Shown here one piece after another: positions 47,253-54,876 of a stretch of DNA of 64,000 nucleotides. The stretch comes from a virus: the IMG/VR virus record IMGVR_UViG_3300044911_002208, positions 62,001 to 126,000 of that record; one strand, given 5' to 3'. The position numbers and the translations under genes were made by a program. The notes beneath the pieces are model-generated. The model was not told where the DNA came from, made no database searches, and saw only the letters and a program-made list of their open reading frames with translations. Each line of letters starts with the position of its first letter. The stretch's first letter is position 1.

Positions 47253-48662
47253 TCACATAAGGTTCTTGATTTGAACTCTTCTGTAGTAACGGTTTGCGTT
47301 AACTTGAAGTCTGCCGAGACCTTGAGTGGTTCCTTCAGCAAATGGGTTAGCAACAAGACCGTATCTGGTCTTAAAGCCAATCTTAGGCTGGAAGGTGTTC
47401 TCACCAACGGCACGAACCATTTGGAGAGGAACGTAAGGGCAATAGAACAGACCTGCATCATAAGGGGAAGAACCCTTATAACCAACAACGTAGTACTGGT
47501 TAGCAGATACGTTTGCTGAATATGGATCGATATATACGCGGAACTTACCGAGAAGAACACCAGCGAAGGTGTTACCAGTGTCGTCAACGTTGAGGTTTGC
47601 ATTCAGAGCAGGGGTGTAATCTAGTACACCAGCCATGCTGAGAGCAGAAGCAACGTCAGCAGAACACATGATAACGTTACCCTTACCTCTACGAGTTCTT
47701 TGTGCGATTGCGTTAGCATCACGCTCGATCTGGAAGAGGAGACCCTTGAACTTCTCAACTGACCAACGACCGTTGGAGTCAACGTCAAGGTCAAATACAC
47801 CAGCGGTAGCAGTGTTAACAGCAGCACCTTGCTCAGCAACCTTATAGATGGTTCTGATAACTTCTCTGTTGATCTCAGCGAGGATCTCAGTAGAGAGAAT
47901 GTTAGCAAGTTCTGCTTCTGCGTTTAGACCGTGGATTGCCTTGAGGTCTTGTGCGAGTTCTAAGGAGTACTCAGCTTTGAGTGCTCTTGACTTTGCTTCA
48001 ACGAGGACTTTCTCGATTGAGAATGCCATTTCGTTAAACTGGTTCTCAGCACCGTTACCGAGATTCTCAGAATCTCCAGTGAACATACCCTGACCAACGT
48101 TATAACCAGCAGAACCAGTGGATGCACCAGTACCAACAGGGTTAAGAAGACCTGGGTTTGAACCATACTGGGTAGTAGTACCCATACCAGCAGTAACGTC
48201 AGATGCTGCGGTTAGACCGATACCAGAATTCTGACCAGAGAATGCAGTATCTGCTTCGTTGAACAGGGATTCGGTGCCAGACTGATCGTTGTAGCGTGAA
48301 CGCATTGCAAAGATGAGTCCAGTAGGACCGCTCATTGGCTGAACACCAGCAAGATCATATGCAACTAAGTTAGGCATTGCACGTCTGATCAGAGAGATCA
48401 GAACGGGGTCAAAACCTGCTACAGGACCACCTGCAGTTGCGGAACCTGAAAAACCACCAGATGCACCAGCAGCATTACCTGCATTGGTTGGGGTTTCGGT
48501 TAATAGACCATTTGAGAAAGCAGATTGCTCTCTTAAGAATTTTTCTTGGTTTTCGAGCAGGACAGCGGTTACAGCTCTTCTATGTGAATCTTTGATAGGA
48601 TCAAGACCATCATAGTCGAGAAGTGGTGCCCACTTTTCCTGCAGATGCTCGGATTGGAACAT
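47253..48662 (-). CDS. gp23: Major capsid protein (T4 gp23 homologue)
   Basis: 469-aa precursor of the main capsid hexamer protein. MFQSEHLQEKWAPLLDYDGL is the cleaved N-terminal region, and the mature part contains GFDPVLISLIRRAMPNLVAY and GPTGLIFAMRSRY, hallmark T4-like gp23 segments. The likely gp21 cleavage is in GLLTE|TPTN (residues 52-60), matching the (L/I)xE rule and the position of T4 cleavage near residue 65. It has noticeably higher GC and better codons than most neighbours, as expected for the most abundant protein. A terminator follows. A weak TTCAAATA motif lies 36 bases upstream. Confidence 0.97.
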   Translation of the reverse strand: MFQSEHLQEKWAPLLDYDGLDPIKDSHRRAVTAVLLENQEKFLREQSAFSNGLLTETPTNAGNAAGASGGFSGSATAGGPVAGFDPVLISLIRRAMPNLVAYDLAGVQPMSGPTGLIFAMRSRYNDQSGTESLFNEADTAFSGQNSGIGLTAASDVTAGMGTTTQYGSNPGLLNPVGTGASTGSAGYNVGQGMFTGDSENLGNGAENQFNEMAFSIEKVLVEAKSRALKAEYSLELAQDLKAIHGLNAEAELANILSTEILAEINREVIRTIYKVAEQGAAVNTATAGVFDLDVDSNGRWSVEKFKGLLFQIERDANAIAQRTRRGKGNVIMCSADVASALSMAGVLDYTPALNANLNVDDTGNTFAGVLLGKFRVYIDPYSANVSANQYYVVGYKGSSPYDAGLFYCPYVPLQMVRAVGENTFQPKIGFKTRYGLVANPFAEGTTQGLGRLQVNANRYYRRVQIKNLM

Positions 48663-48697
48663 TTGCTTTTTACCTTTTTCTAAGTGTAATTGTGTTT

Positions 48698-48705
48698 TAT
48701 TTGAA
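48698..48705 (-). promoter_or_regulatory. Weak late-promoter-like motif before gp23
   Basis: TTCAAATA on the minus strand, 36 bases before the gp23 ATG, differing from the late core at two positions. Gp23 could equally be read from the gp22 promoter. Confidence 0.3.
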
Positions 48706-48716
48706 TAATATTAAAT

Positions 48717-49943
48717 TCACTTTTTAGCAACTGCTGAAAGAGTTCTCAGGTAAGCATTCATCGAATCTGAGTGATACTCAGTTGCAACGTCTACTCCTTC
48801 AGAAAGTGTTTCAGTTTTTGCCTGTGGAGATGTAGATCTTGAAGGGAAGTATGATTCCTTCAAAGTCTCCAATTTCTCACGATATTCTGCGTCACCTTCA
48901 AACTCAACACTTTCGGCAAGTGAAGCGAGCTTCTCTTTCTGAGATAGTGCTAGACCTTCAGAAATTTCATCAAAGATTCCATTTGCAACCGACTCTGCGA
49001 GACGATTGTTTAGATGGATATTTTTCTCAATTTGCTCGTTGAGTTTTGTCTCCATGTCATCAAGTTTTTCTACCATGCTCTCTAACACATCATATTTATC
49101 TTCAGGGATTGATACATAATGTTCTTCAAAAAGACCTCTCATTCCTTGAAGGAATGATTCGGTCATTTCGGTCTTGAGACCGTGCTCAATTGCTAATTCG
49201 TTTTCTGAAATCCACTCTTCAGAAACATACTCAAGGTAAGAATCAATTCTTTCCTCAAGTGATGCCTTAATAGCATCTACTTCTTCAATAAGTCTCTGCT
49301 CATATTGAACTTCAAGTTCTTCCTTGATTTCAGAGACTTTTGATCTGAGTGCAGATTCAAAAACTACTTTTGCTTTTTCTTTAAACTCTTCGGAGAGTTC
49401 TTCTTCATCGCCAGTATTTAAAAGAGCATTGACATCTTCTTCGATGTCAAACTCTTCTTTCTTCATTTTCTTGTCTTCCTCTTCCTCTTCCTCATCATCT
49501 TCCTCTTCTTCCTCTTCCTCTTCTTCGTCTTCTTCTTCTTTAGAAGCTTCAGAAACTACTTCTTCTTCAATTTCTTCATCAAATTCATTATCTTCTTCAA
49601 TTTCTTCTTCAATTAGATCTTCGTCTTCTAGATCCTCATCTTCCTTTACTGCTTCACTTTTTTTAAGACCCTTCATTGGATCAGCAGCCTTAGCACCTTT
49701 ATTTACAATATTTTTTACTTGTTGTAAAGTTTTTCCTGGAGTCTTTAACTCTGCAGAGCTATCGTCAGAACGATAGTTTTCTGGAGTAGGACCACCAAGA
49801 TCTTCCCAGCTGCCAGTTTGGCCAGCAACTGCTCCAGGTGCTAGCTTCTGCATTGCATCCCCTGCCTTTGCACCAGCATTGACAGCGGTTCTGGATTGCT
49901 TAGTGCCTGCTTCCATTTCTTGTAAATTTTTACCACGAGACAT
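48717..49943 (-). CDS. gp22: Prohead core scaffold protein (T4 gp22 homologue)
   Basis: The major scaffolding protein around which the prohead is built. The 408-aa sequence is longer than T4 gp22 (269). It has an N-terminal segment GKNLQEMEAGTKQSRTAVNA, then a striking acidic run (EEEDEEEEEEEEEDD region, about residues 100-165), and a long coiled-coil part (LEERIDSYLEYVSEEWISEN, KLDDMETKLNEQIEKN). This composition and its place between protease gp21 and capsid gp23 identify it. It is expected to be degraded by gp21 to small peptides at maturation. A late promoter (AATAAATA) lies 37 bases upstream. Confidence 0.93.
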   Translation of the reverse strand: MSRGKNLQEMEAGTKQSRTAVNAGAKAGDAMQKLAPGAVAGQTGSWEDLGGPTPENYRSDDSSAELKTPGKTLQQVKNIVNKGAKAADPMKGLKKSEAVKEDEDLEDEDLIEEEIEEDNEFDEEIEEEVVSEASKEEEDEEEEEEEEEDDEEEEEEDKKMKKEEFDIEEDVNALLNTGDEEELSEEFKEKAKVVFESALRSKVSEIKEELEVQYEQRLIEEVDAIKASLEERIDSYLEYVSEEWISENELAIEHGLKTEMTESFLQGMRGLFEEHYVSIPEDKYDVLESMVEKLDDMETKLNEQIEKNIHLNNRLAESVANGIFDEISEGLALSQKEKLASLAESVEFEGDAEYREKLETLKESYFPSRSTSPQAKTETLSEGVDVATEYHSDSMNAYLRTLSAVAKK

Positions 49944-49979
49944 TTGAACTCTCCGATTAACCTTTATTAATTTAATCTA

Positions 49980-49987
49980 TATTTATT
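49980..49987 (-). promoter_or_regulatory. Late promoter (AATAAATA) of gp22-gp23
   Basis: AATAAATA on the minus strand 37 bases before the gp22 ATG. Confidence 0.65.
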
Positions 49988-50010
49988 TATTAAAATCTAA
50001 ATTTAAGATA

Positions 50011-50661
50011 TTATAATGAATTTAAAAATTCATTAAATAACTCAATTTTATTCTCTTCTAGTCTTCTTTGTTCAACCAAATTATTAATTTTTCTTCTGGT
50101 GTTTTCTGCGAGTTTTTCGCGGAGAATTCCACCATCCCAAATCCATTCTTTGCCTTCCATAATGCCTTGAACAAAAGCATCAGGTGCAGAAGGATCAGCA
50201 ACAATATCAGCTGCAGTTGCAAGCATGAAGTCTTCACCAACTTCTTTATATCCTTTATTGTTTTCTCTTAGAGAACCAATACCACGGGATGAAACACCAA
50301 GAGTTACCCCATCCTTAAGAAGAGATGCTGCAATTTTTCCCATTGGAGTTGATAAGATTTGTGCCTTACCTACAAAATTATTACCACTTTGCTTTAATTC
50401 AGTAATTTTATGAGAAACTCTATCGAGATTTACTGTAGGACCATCTGGATGACCAAGTTCTCCTAATGCCCTACCTTTTTTAACATAATTTTCATTATAA
50501 CGATTTACTTCTCTTTCCATAATCGAAAAAGGATACATTCTACCATTACGATTAACTGTTTCGCTTTGGAGGAATACACCTTGGATATACATTTGTTTTT
50601 TACCACCAACATCTTCGGTGATAAGTTCTACCTTTTCGATTTCTTCTCTGATAAGTTTCAT
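50011..50661 (-). CDS. gp21: Prohead maturation protease (T4 gp21 homologue)
   Basis: Serine protease that cleaves scaffold, capsid and internal proteins after (L/I)xE. It starts MKLIREEIEKVELITEDVGG and continues VNRNGRMYPFSIMEREVNRY, the His-containing GRALGELGHPDG, and the Ser-containing DGVTLGVSSRGIGSL, in the order of the gp21/U9 family. At 216 aa it equals T4 gp21 (212). Targets of the same rule are seen in gp23, the capsid-tagged proteins and the Lys/Ala-rich virion proteins in this window. It precedes gp22. Confidence 0.96.
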   Translation of the reverse strand: MKLIREEIEKVELITEDVGGKKQMYIQGVFLQSETVNRNGRMYPFSIMEREVNRYNENYVKKGRALGELGHPDGPTVNLDRVSHKITELKQSGNNFVGKAQILSTPMGKIAASLLKDGVTLGVSSRGIGSLRENNKGYKEVGEDFMLATAADIVADPSAPDAFVQGIMEGKEWIWDGGILREKLAENTRRKINNLVEQRRLEENKIELFNEFLNSL

Positions 50662-50666
50662 TTTTC

Positions 50667-50936
50667 TTAGTTAGTAAATCCTACTTTTGTTACTTTTATA
50701 GATGATGCTGAAGCCCAGATAATATCAGTGGGTAATTTTTGTATAAATTCAACAGCACCAGATGGTAAAGTAAATGAATAAGATGCACTCGCCCCAACAG
50801 ATGCTGAAATTGCAATTGTAGTTGCTGCACCAGCTCCATTATATAATCTTACGCATGTTGCAGAAAGTATACTTGTTCCAGCACCAGAAGAAGTTGCTAA
50901 ATCAGTTTCTATAGAAAGTGGTTTTGTTACTTGCAT
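50667..50936 (-). CDS. Small beta-rich virion protein, 89 aa
   Basis: The frame reads MQVTKPLSIETDLATSSGAG with SATCVRLYNGAGAATTIAIS, FTLPSGAVEFIQKLPTDIIW and IKVTKVGFTN. It is a Thr/Ala/Ser-rich all-beta protein resembling small head-decoration or fibre-associated proteins of marine phages. It lies between the 517-aa head protein and gp21, with its own AATAAATA late promoter 27 bases upstream. Its position among head genes makes a surface or decoration role plausible; no specific family is recognised. Confidence 0.75.
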   Translation of the reverse strand: MQVTKPLSIETDLATSSGAGTSILSATCVRLYNGAGAATTIAISASVGASASYSFTLPSGAVEFIQKLPTDIIWASASSIKVTKVGFTN

Positions 50937-50962
50937 TATTATATAATAAAGACTTTATTAGT

Positions 50963-50970
50963 TATTTATT
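50963..50970 (-). promoter_or_regulatory. Late promoter (AATAAATA)
   Basis: AATAAATA on the minus strand, 27 bases before the ATG at 50936. Confidence 0.65.
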
Positions 50971-50972
50971 AA

Positions 50973-52523
50973 TTATCTCTGTTCAATCCAGTTCAATACT
51001 GCAAGTGCTTTTTTGTTAGTATTAGGACTTGCACAAACAAGAGTGTAAATGTCACTGATTGTCCCAATACCAGACCTTCCAAGTTGTAAGTCTGCAAGTC
51101 TATCAATATCTGTTAAAGAAGAACCACCAGAAATAGTAAATCCAGAAAGAATATCTCTACCGTTAGAATATGAAGTTGCAGAAATATCATACTGAGCAAA
51201 TGAATCTGGATTTGCGTGATTTATCCAGTTTGCACCAGTTAATGTTGCATTCTCTAAAAGTTTCCAATACACATTAGTATTATCATTCGTTACTGCTTGT
51301 AAAGATCTCAAAAGTAATACTGCTTGTAATGCGGTTGGTTTAAGTCGCAAACTTATGATGGGATAAAATGTATCTGCAAGTGTCATCGTAGTTCCCGTGA
51401 TGGTATTAGACTGACTTACAAGTGCTCCAAGTTTTTCTGGCTCTCCCTCTTGAATAAGTGAATTAGAACCCTGATAAAGGTAATGAGTTCCTGCAACACC
51501 AGTAATATTCTCAATCTCAAGACGAATTGGGAGGAATGGTGTAGAACACCAAACAAAATTATTGGTGTTTGAATTAATAAAGGAATGACTCCTAACAGTC
51601 TTACCACCCATTAACCAATCGAAATTTACAGTTCCTGCACCATACCACTCATAAGCAATAGAAATCATCTGTTGTTTGATTGGATCTGCAATTACACCAG
51701 ATGGTCCATTACCATCAAACTTATCACCATTCCAACCTTCTCTACCAATTCTTATTTCTGTGGTGATACCTGTTGTAGTGGTGCGAATTACATACGAATA
51801 TGTTCCTCCATTATCCTCAAAATAAGCACCATTATTATCATCAAACAATCCAAATCTTCTACGAATACCTACCTGTGGATTATCAAGACGAACTGCAAAT
51901 GCAAGTGTCGATCCTCTGCCAGGGATGTATCTCATTACATTCTTGGTTTGTCTGATAACTTTACTTCCAGTAGTAACACCTACTTGCATAACCACATTAC
52001 TGGAATATTGGTTCCAGGTTGCGGTTCCAACTCCAACTATTCTTTCATCCCAAACATCAGTCTCTTTACCATACTGGAAAGTATTAAAGAAAACTGTTTG
52101 GAAAGGAGAAACTTTTAATCTATTACTATCTGTTTGATTTCCAAAAGTTGCTGTTACTGGAAATGGATTTGTGGTGCTGACTGGTGAATTATTGAGGTTG
52201 ATTGATACTTGCCCAGTAGTTCCAATACTTACAGTATTCAGTAATGTTGAAATACCGACTGGGAGATATGGAACTGTTAATGTGCTACTGGTTCCTACTT
52301 CTACTAGATGAGAATGAATTGGATTTTCTGGTGTACTTGTAACAGTTACTATTCCAGGAATACTAATATCACCATTAATTGTAATGCTAGAACTTCCAAG
52401 AGATACTGGAAATGGATTGTCAACACTAACTGGTTGACCATCTTTAGTTGCAATATTATTAACTTCAAATAAAGATCTCTCTTGATTTAGATAATCTTGA
52501 TTTTGTATATTCCACTGAGCCAT
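50973..52523 (-). CDS. Virion structural protein, probable head fibre/decoration, 516 aa
   Basis: It starts MAQWNIQNQDYLNQERSLFE (ATG 52523; upstream TTG unlikely). The N-terminal part has repeated elements with NPFPV (VDNPFPVSLGSSS and TTNPFPVTATFG). The middle is a lectin- or laminin-G-like beta-sandwich region (GSTLAFAVRLDNPQVGIRRR, YSYVIRTTTTGITTEIRIGR). It lies between the capsid-tagged 106-aa protein and the 89-aa protein in the prohead gene block. Such beta-rich proteins with NPFPV linkers are seen in several phage virions. Host-surface binding or decoration is a reasonable guess only. Confidence 0.75.
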   Translation of the reverse strand: MAQWNIQNQDYLNQERSLFEVNNIATKDGQPVSVDNPFPVSLGSSSITINGDISIPGIVTVTSTPENPIHSHLVEVGTSSTLTVPYLPVGISTLLNTVSIGTTGQVSINLNNSPVSTTNPFPVTATFGNQTDSNRLKVSPFQTVFFNTFQYGKETDVWDERIVGVGTATWNQYSSNVVMQVGVTTGSKVIRQTKNVMRYIPGRGSTLAFAVRLDNPQVGIRRRFGLFDDNNGAYFEDNGGTYSYVIRTTTTGITTEIRIGREGWNGDKFDGNGPSGVIADPIKQQMISIAYEWYGAGTVNFDWLMGGKTVRSHSFINSNTNNFVWCSTPFLPIRLEIENITGVAGTHYLYQGSNSLIQEGEPEKLGALVSQSNTITGTTMTLADTFYPIISLRLKPTALQAVLLLRSLQAVTNDNTNVYWKLLENATLTGANWINHANPDSFAQYDISATSYSNGRDILSGFTISGGSSLTDIDRLADLQLGRSGIGTISDIYTLVCASPNTNKKALAVLNWIEQR

Positions 52524-52525
52524 TA

Positions 52526-52846
52526 TCAATCAATCCATTCTAATTTTGAGGGGTGATATCTTTGTACGTTTTTAATGTTAAAGTTCTTTTCTTCTGCTGG
52601 ATAAATCTGATGAACAATTGCTCCAGGATATTGTCTTTGAAGTTGCTCACCTAAATCCTGTTTTGAGGGCAATCCAGATTTGGTTACTAATTCCAATCTA
52701 TACAAGTTTCCTTGCCACATAACATCAGCAACATAGTTTTCTCCTACTTGCTGAGGTTGTTCTGTTTCGGAATTAATATAAAGATTTCCAGTAAAATCAC
52801 CAGCAATATTAACTGATTCAGATATAAATTGCTTGAATGATTTCAT
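52526..52846 (-). CDS. Prohead protein with capsid-targeting-like N-terminus, 106 aa
   Basis: The N-terminus MKSFKQFISES resembles the T4 capsid-targeting sequence MKTYQEFIAE, with ISE|S as a candidate gp21 site. The domain that follows has MWQGNLYRLELVTKSGLPSK and LGEQLQRQYPGAIVHQIYP, a pattern also found at the N-terminus of the 63477-63977 protein (W-x-G-x-x-Y-x-L...PS(K/R)...LQ-x-x-YP-x-A-x-V). The C-terminus is FNIKNVQRYHPSKLEWID. It starts two bases from the stop of gp67 and may hold the place of T4 gene 68. Confidence 0.82.
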   Translation of the reverse strand: MKSFKQFISESVNIAGDFTGNLYINSETEQPQQVGENYVADVMWQGNLYRLELVTKSGLPSKQDLGEQLQRQYPGAIVHQIYPAEEKNFNIKNVQRYHPSKLEWID

Positions 52847-52847
52847 A

Positions 52848-53006
52848 TCATCCTACCTCTTCTTGATTCCCAAATAATGAATTTCCTGCTGTAGGTCTTA
52901 ATGCCTCAATTCTTTCTGCAGATTTGGCAAAAAGAAGTTCTTTAATTTTATCGCTGACTTGTGATGGCGATTCATCAGAGATAATCATATCTAAAAGTTC
53001 GTCCAT
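52848..53006 (-). CDS. gp67: Prohead core protein, gp67-like, 52 aa
   Basis: The frame reads MDELLDMIISDESPSQVSDK, then IKELLFAKSAERIEALRP and a short tail. This matches the shape of T4 gp67 (MEELIEAIKSNDLVAAQKLF...MAARTIDLIKEEKI), a small helical prohead core protein, though T4's acidic tail is missing. Gene order (20, 67, x, 21, 22, 23) agrees. Its CATAAATA late promoter, 24 bases upstream, is one half of a bidirectional palindrome shared with the radical-SAM genes. Confidence 0.82.
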   Translation of the reverse strand: MDELLDMIISDESPSQVSDKIKELLFAKSAERIEALRPTAGNSLFGNQEEVG

Positions 53007-53029
53007 TTTTTAATCATTTAATTCTGTTA

Positions 53030-53044
53030 TATTTATGATAAATA
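53030..53044. promoter_or_regulatory. Bidirectional palindromic late promoter
   Basis: TATTTATGATAAATA is a perfect 15-bp palindrome about a central G. The minus strand reads CATAAATA 24 bases before the gp67 ATG and the plus strand reads GATAAATA 24 bases before the radical-SAM ATG at 53068. Two late promoters thus stand back to back at equal distances from their genes. Confidence 0.8.
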
Positions 53045-53067
53045 CAACATACATAAAGTTCAATGAA

Positions 53068-54876
53068 ATGAAAAACATATATTTATTTCAACCACAATAT
53101 TCTGTAGAAGTTAGAAAACAAGAAAATTATTGGATACCATATAGTGTTGGATGTATTTGGAGTTATTGTAATCAATTTGATGAAGTAAAAAATAATTTTA
53201 TTTTAAAGGATATAATTTTTAAAAGAGAACATCCAGATAAAATATTAGAAAGATTGGATAATCCTGTTTTATGTGGATTTAGTTGTTATATTTGGAATGA
53301 ACAGTATTGTCTAGGAATAGCTAAACTAGTAAAAGAAAAATTTCCAAATTGCATTATTGAATTTGGTGGACCTCAAGCATCTAAAAAAATGCAAGAGGAG
53401 AATGATTTTATTGATACTGTAATAATTTCTGAGGGGGAAGAAAACTTTTTAGATATACTTAAATCTATTACAGAAAACAAAGAAATAAAAAAATATTACG
53501 AAAGAACTAGATTATCTACACTGGATTATCCTAGTCCATATCAATCTAATATTTTTAGTAAAATAATCGAGGAAAATCCAAATGTAATTTGGGCTGCAAC
53601 TATAGAAACAAATCGAGGTTGCCCTCATAGATGTACTTTTTGTGATTGGGGTGGAACTACTATGAGTAAAGTAGATCACTTTGATATAAAAAGAGTTGAA
53701 GATGATATTACTTGGATAAAAAATAATAATATTGGATACTTATTTGTTGCTGATGCTAATTTTGGAATGTATAAGGAGCGAGATATACTTATAGCAGAGA
53801 TAATCAGAGACAAATTAAAAGAAACCAATGTTGGTGACGTTGTTTTACAATTTGCTAAGAATTCAACAGAAGCAGTATTTAAAATTGCAAAAATACTTGA
53901 AGAACATTGTCTTAGGGGAATAACAATTAGCGTTCAAAGTATGAATCAACCAACTTTGAAGGCTATTAAGAGAAAGAATCTTCATATAAATGATTTGACT
54001 AATCATATGAGAATGAGTCAAGAATATGGAGTTAAAACATATACTGAACTGATTTTGCCATTACCCGAGGAAACTTTAGAAACTTGGAAAGACGGATTAT
54101 CTAAAGTTTTGGAGTGTGGTCAACACGAATCGATTGATGTTTGGTTCTGCCAATTATTTGGTAATAGTGAATTGGGAAGTGAATTCTCTAGAAAGATGCA
54201 CGGAATTGAAACAGTAAAGGCGTATGACTATATTTCATTCACTAATCCTAAGGAATATCATGGATTCAAAGAAATTGTTGAGATAGTTAATAAAACTAAT
54301 TCAATGGCAACTTCGGAATTAATTGAAAGTTATTTGTATGCTTGGACAGTAATACAATTCCATATAAATGGATATGCTCAACTAATAGCAAAATATCTTT
54401 TTTACAATAAAAATATAACTTATAGGATGTTTTATGATGAAATATTTGAAAAGGTTCAAACTGACAACGGAATAATTGGTAAATATTTTCAAAAATTAAA
54501 GTTCGATGTAAAAAATTACTTAACAGAGGGAATTTTACCAGATAATAAAAGTGGACATTCATTAGAATTTAATTCTCCTAATGATTTTTCATTTTTTATG
54601 AATAATAGGAATGAAGTATTTGCCTTAATTGATAAATCTCTGGTAAAATTTGGTGGTATAACTAATGAATTTTGGGATCTTCAAAAAAACTTTGTTTATG
54701 ACTCTGAGGTAGATTATCCTATTACTATTCCTTCTTCTGTTGATACAACAACATGGGAAGATAAACCAACAAGTTTAATGGTTTCAAATAAAAGAGATGA
54801 GTCAATACGAAATGATTTTTGGGTTTTAAGAAGAAAGGGATTACTAAAAAATACTGTATCTAAAATTGATGAATGA
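53068..54876 (+). CDS. B12-binding-type radical SAM protein 1
   Basis: Plus-strand gene of 602 aa. The N-terminal part (about residues 1-130) looks like a cobalamin-binding Rossmann domain ending in IIEFGGPQAS and SEGEENFLDIL. The radical SAM [4Fe-4S] motif is C185-P-H-R-C189-T-F-C192-D-W-G-G, and ISVQSMNQPTLKAIKRKN and KTYTELILPLPEETLETWKD are typical barrel motifs of this class. I start at MKNIYLFQPQYSVE (53068), which equals the start of the second copy; 11 more codons are open upstream. Class-B radical SAM enzymes carry out methylations and ring or side-chain rearrangements. Substrate unknown. The late promoter and place among head genes suggest a virion or late glycan target. Confidence 0.88.
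   Translation: MKNIYLFQPQYSVEVRKQENYWIPYSVGCIWSYCNQFDEVKNNFILKDIIFKREHPDKILERLDNPVLCGFSCYIWNEQYCLGIAKLVKEKFPNCIIEFGGPQASKKMQEENDFIDTVIISEGEENFLDILKSITENKEIKKYYERTRLSTLDYPSPYQSNIFSKIIEENPNVIWAATIETNRGCPHRCTFCDWGGTTMSKVDHFDIKRVEDDITWIKNNNIGYLFVADANFGMYKERDILIAEIIRDKLKETNVGDVVLQFAKNSTEAVFKIAKILEEHCLRGITISVQSMNQPTLKAIKRKNLHINDLTNHMRMSQEYGVKTYTELILPLPEETLETWKDGLSKVLECGQHESIDVWFCQLFGNSELGSEFSRKMHGIETVKAYDYISFTNPKEYHGFKEIVEIVNKTNSMATSELIESYLYAWTVIQFHINGYAQLIAKYLFYNKNITYRMFYDEIFEKVQTDNGIIGKYFQKLKFDVKNYLTEGILPDNKSGHSLEFNSPNDFSFFMNNRNEVFALIDKSLVKFGGITNEFWDLQKNFVYDSEVDYPITIPSSVDTTTWEDKPTSLMVSNKRDESIRNDFWVLRRKGLLKNTVSKIDE

Noticed and set aside
47192-47602. Minus-strand frame of 136 codons inside gp23
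   Set aside because: Out-of-frame with the capsid gene, starts internally and shows no recognisable domain; gp23 codons explain it.
49400-49640. Dense short CTTCTTC-type repeats that look like a microsatellite
   Set aside because: They simply encode the gp22 acidic run; no separate repeat element is needed.
49324-49776. Plus-strand Ser-rich frame of 150 codons
   Set aside because: It is the complement of the acidic Glu/Asp run of gp22 (GAA/GAG read as TTC/CTC in other frames gives Ser). Low-complexity shadow.
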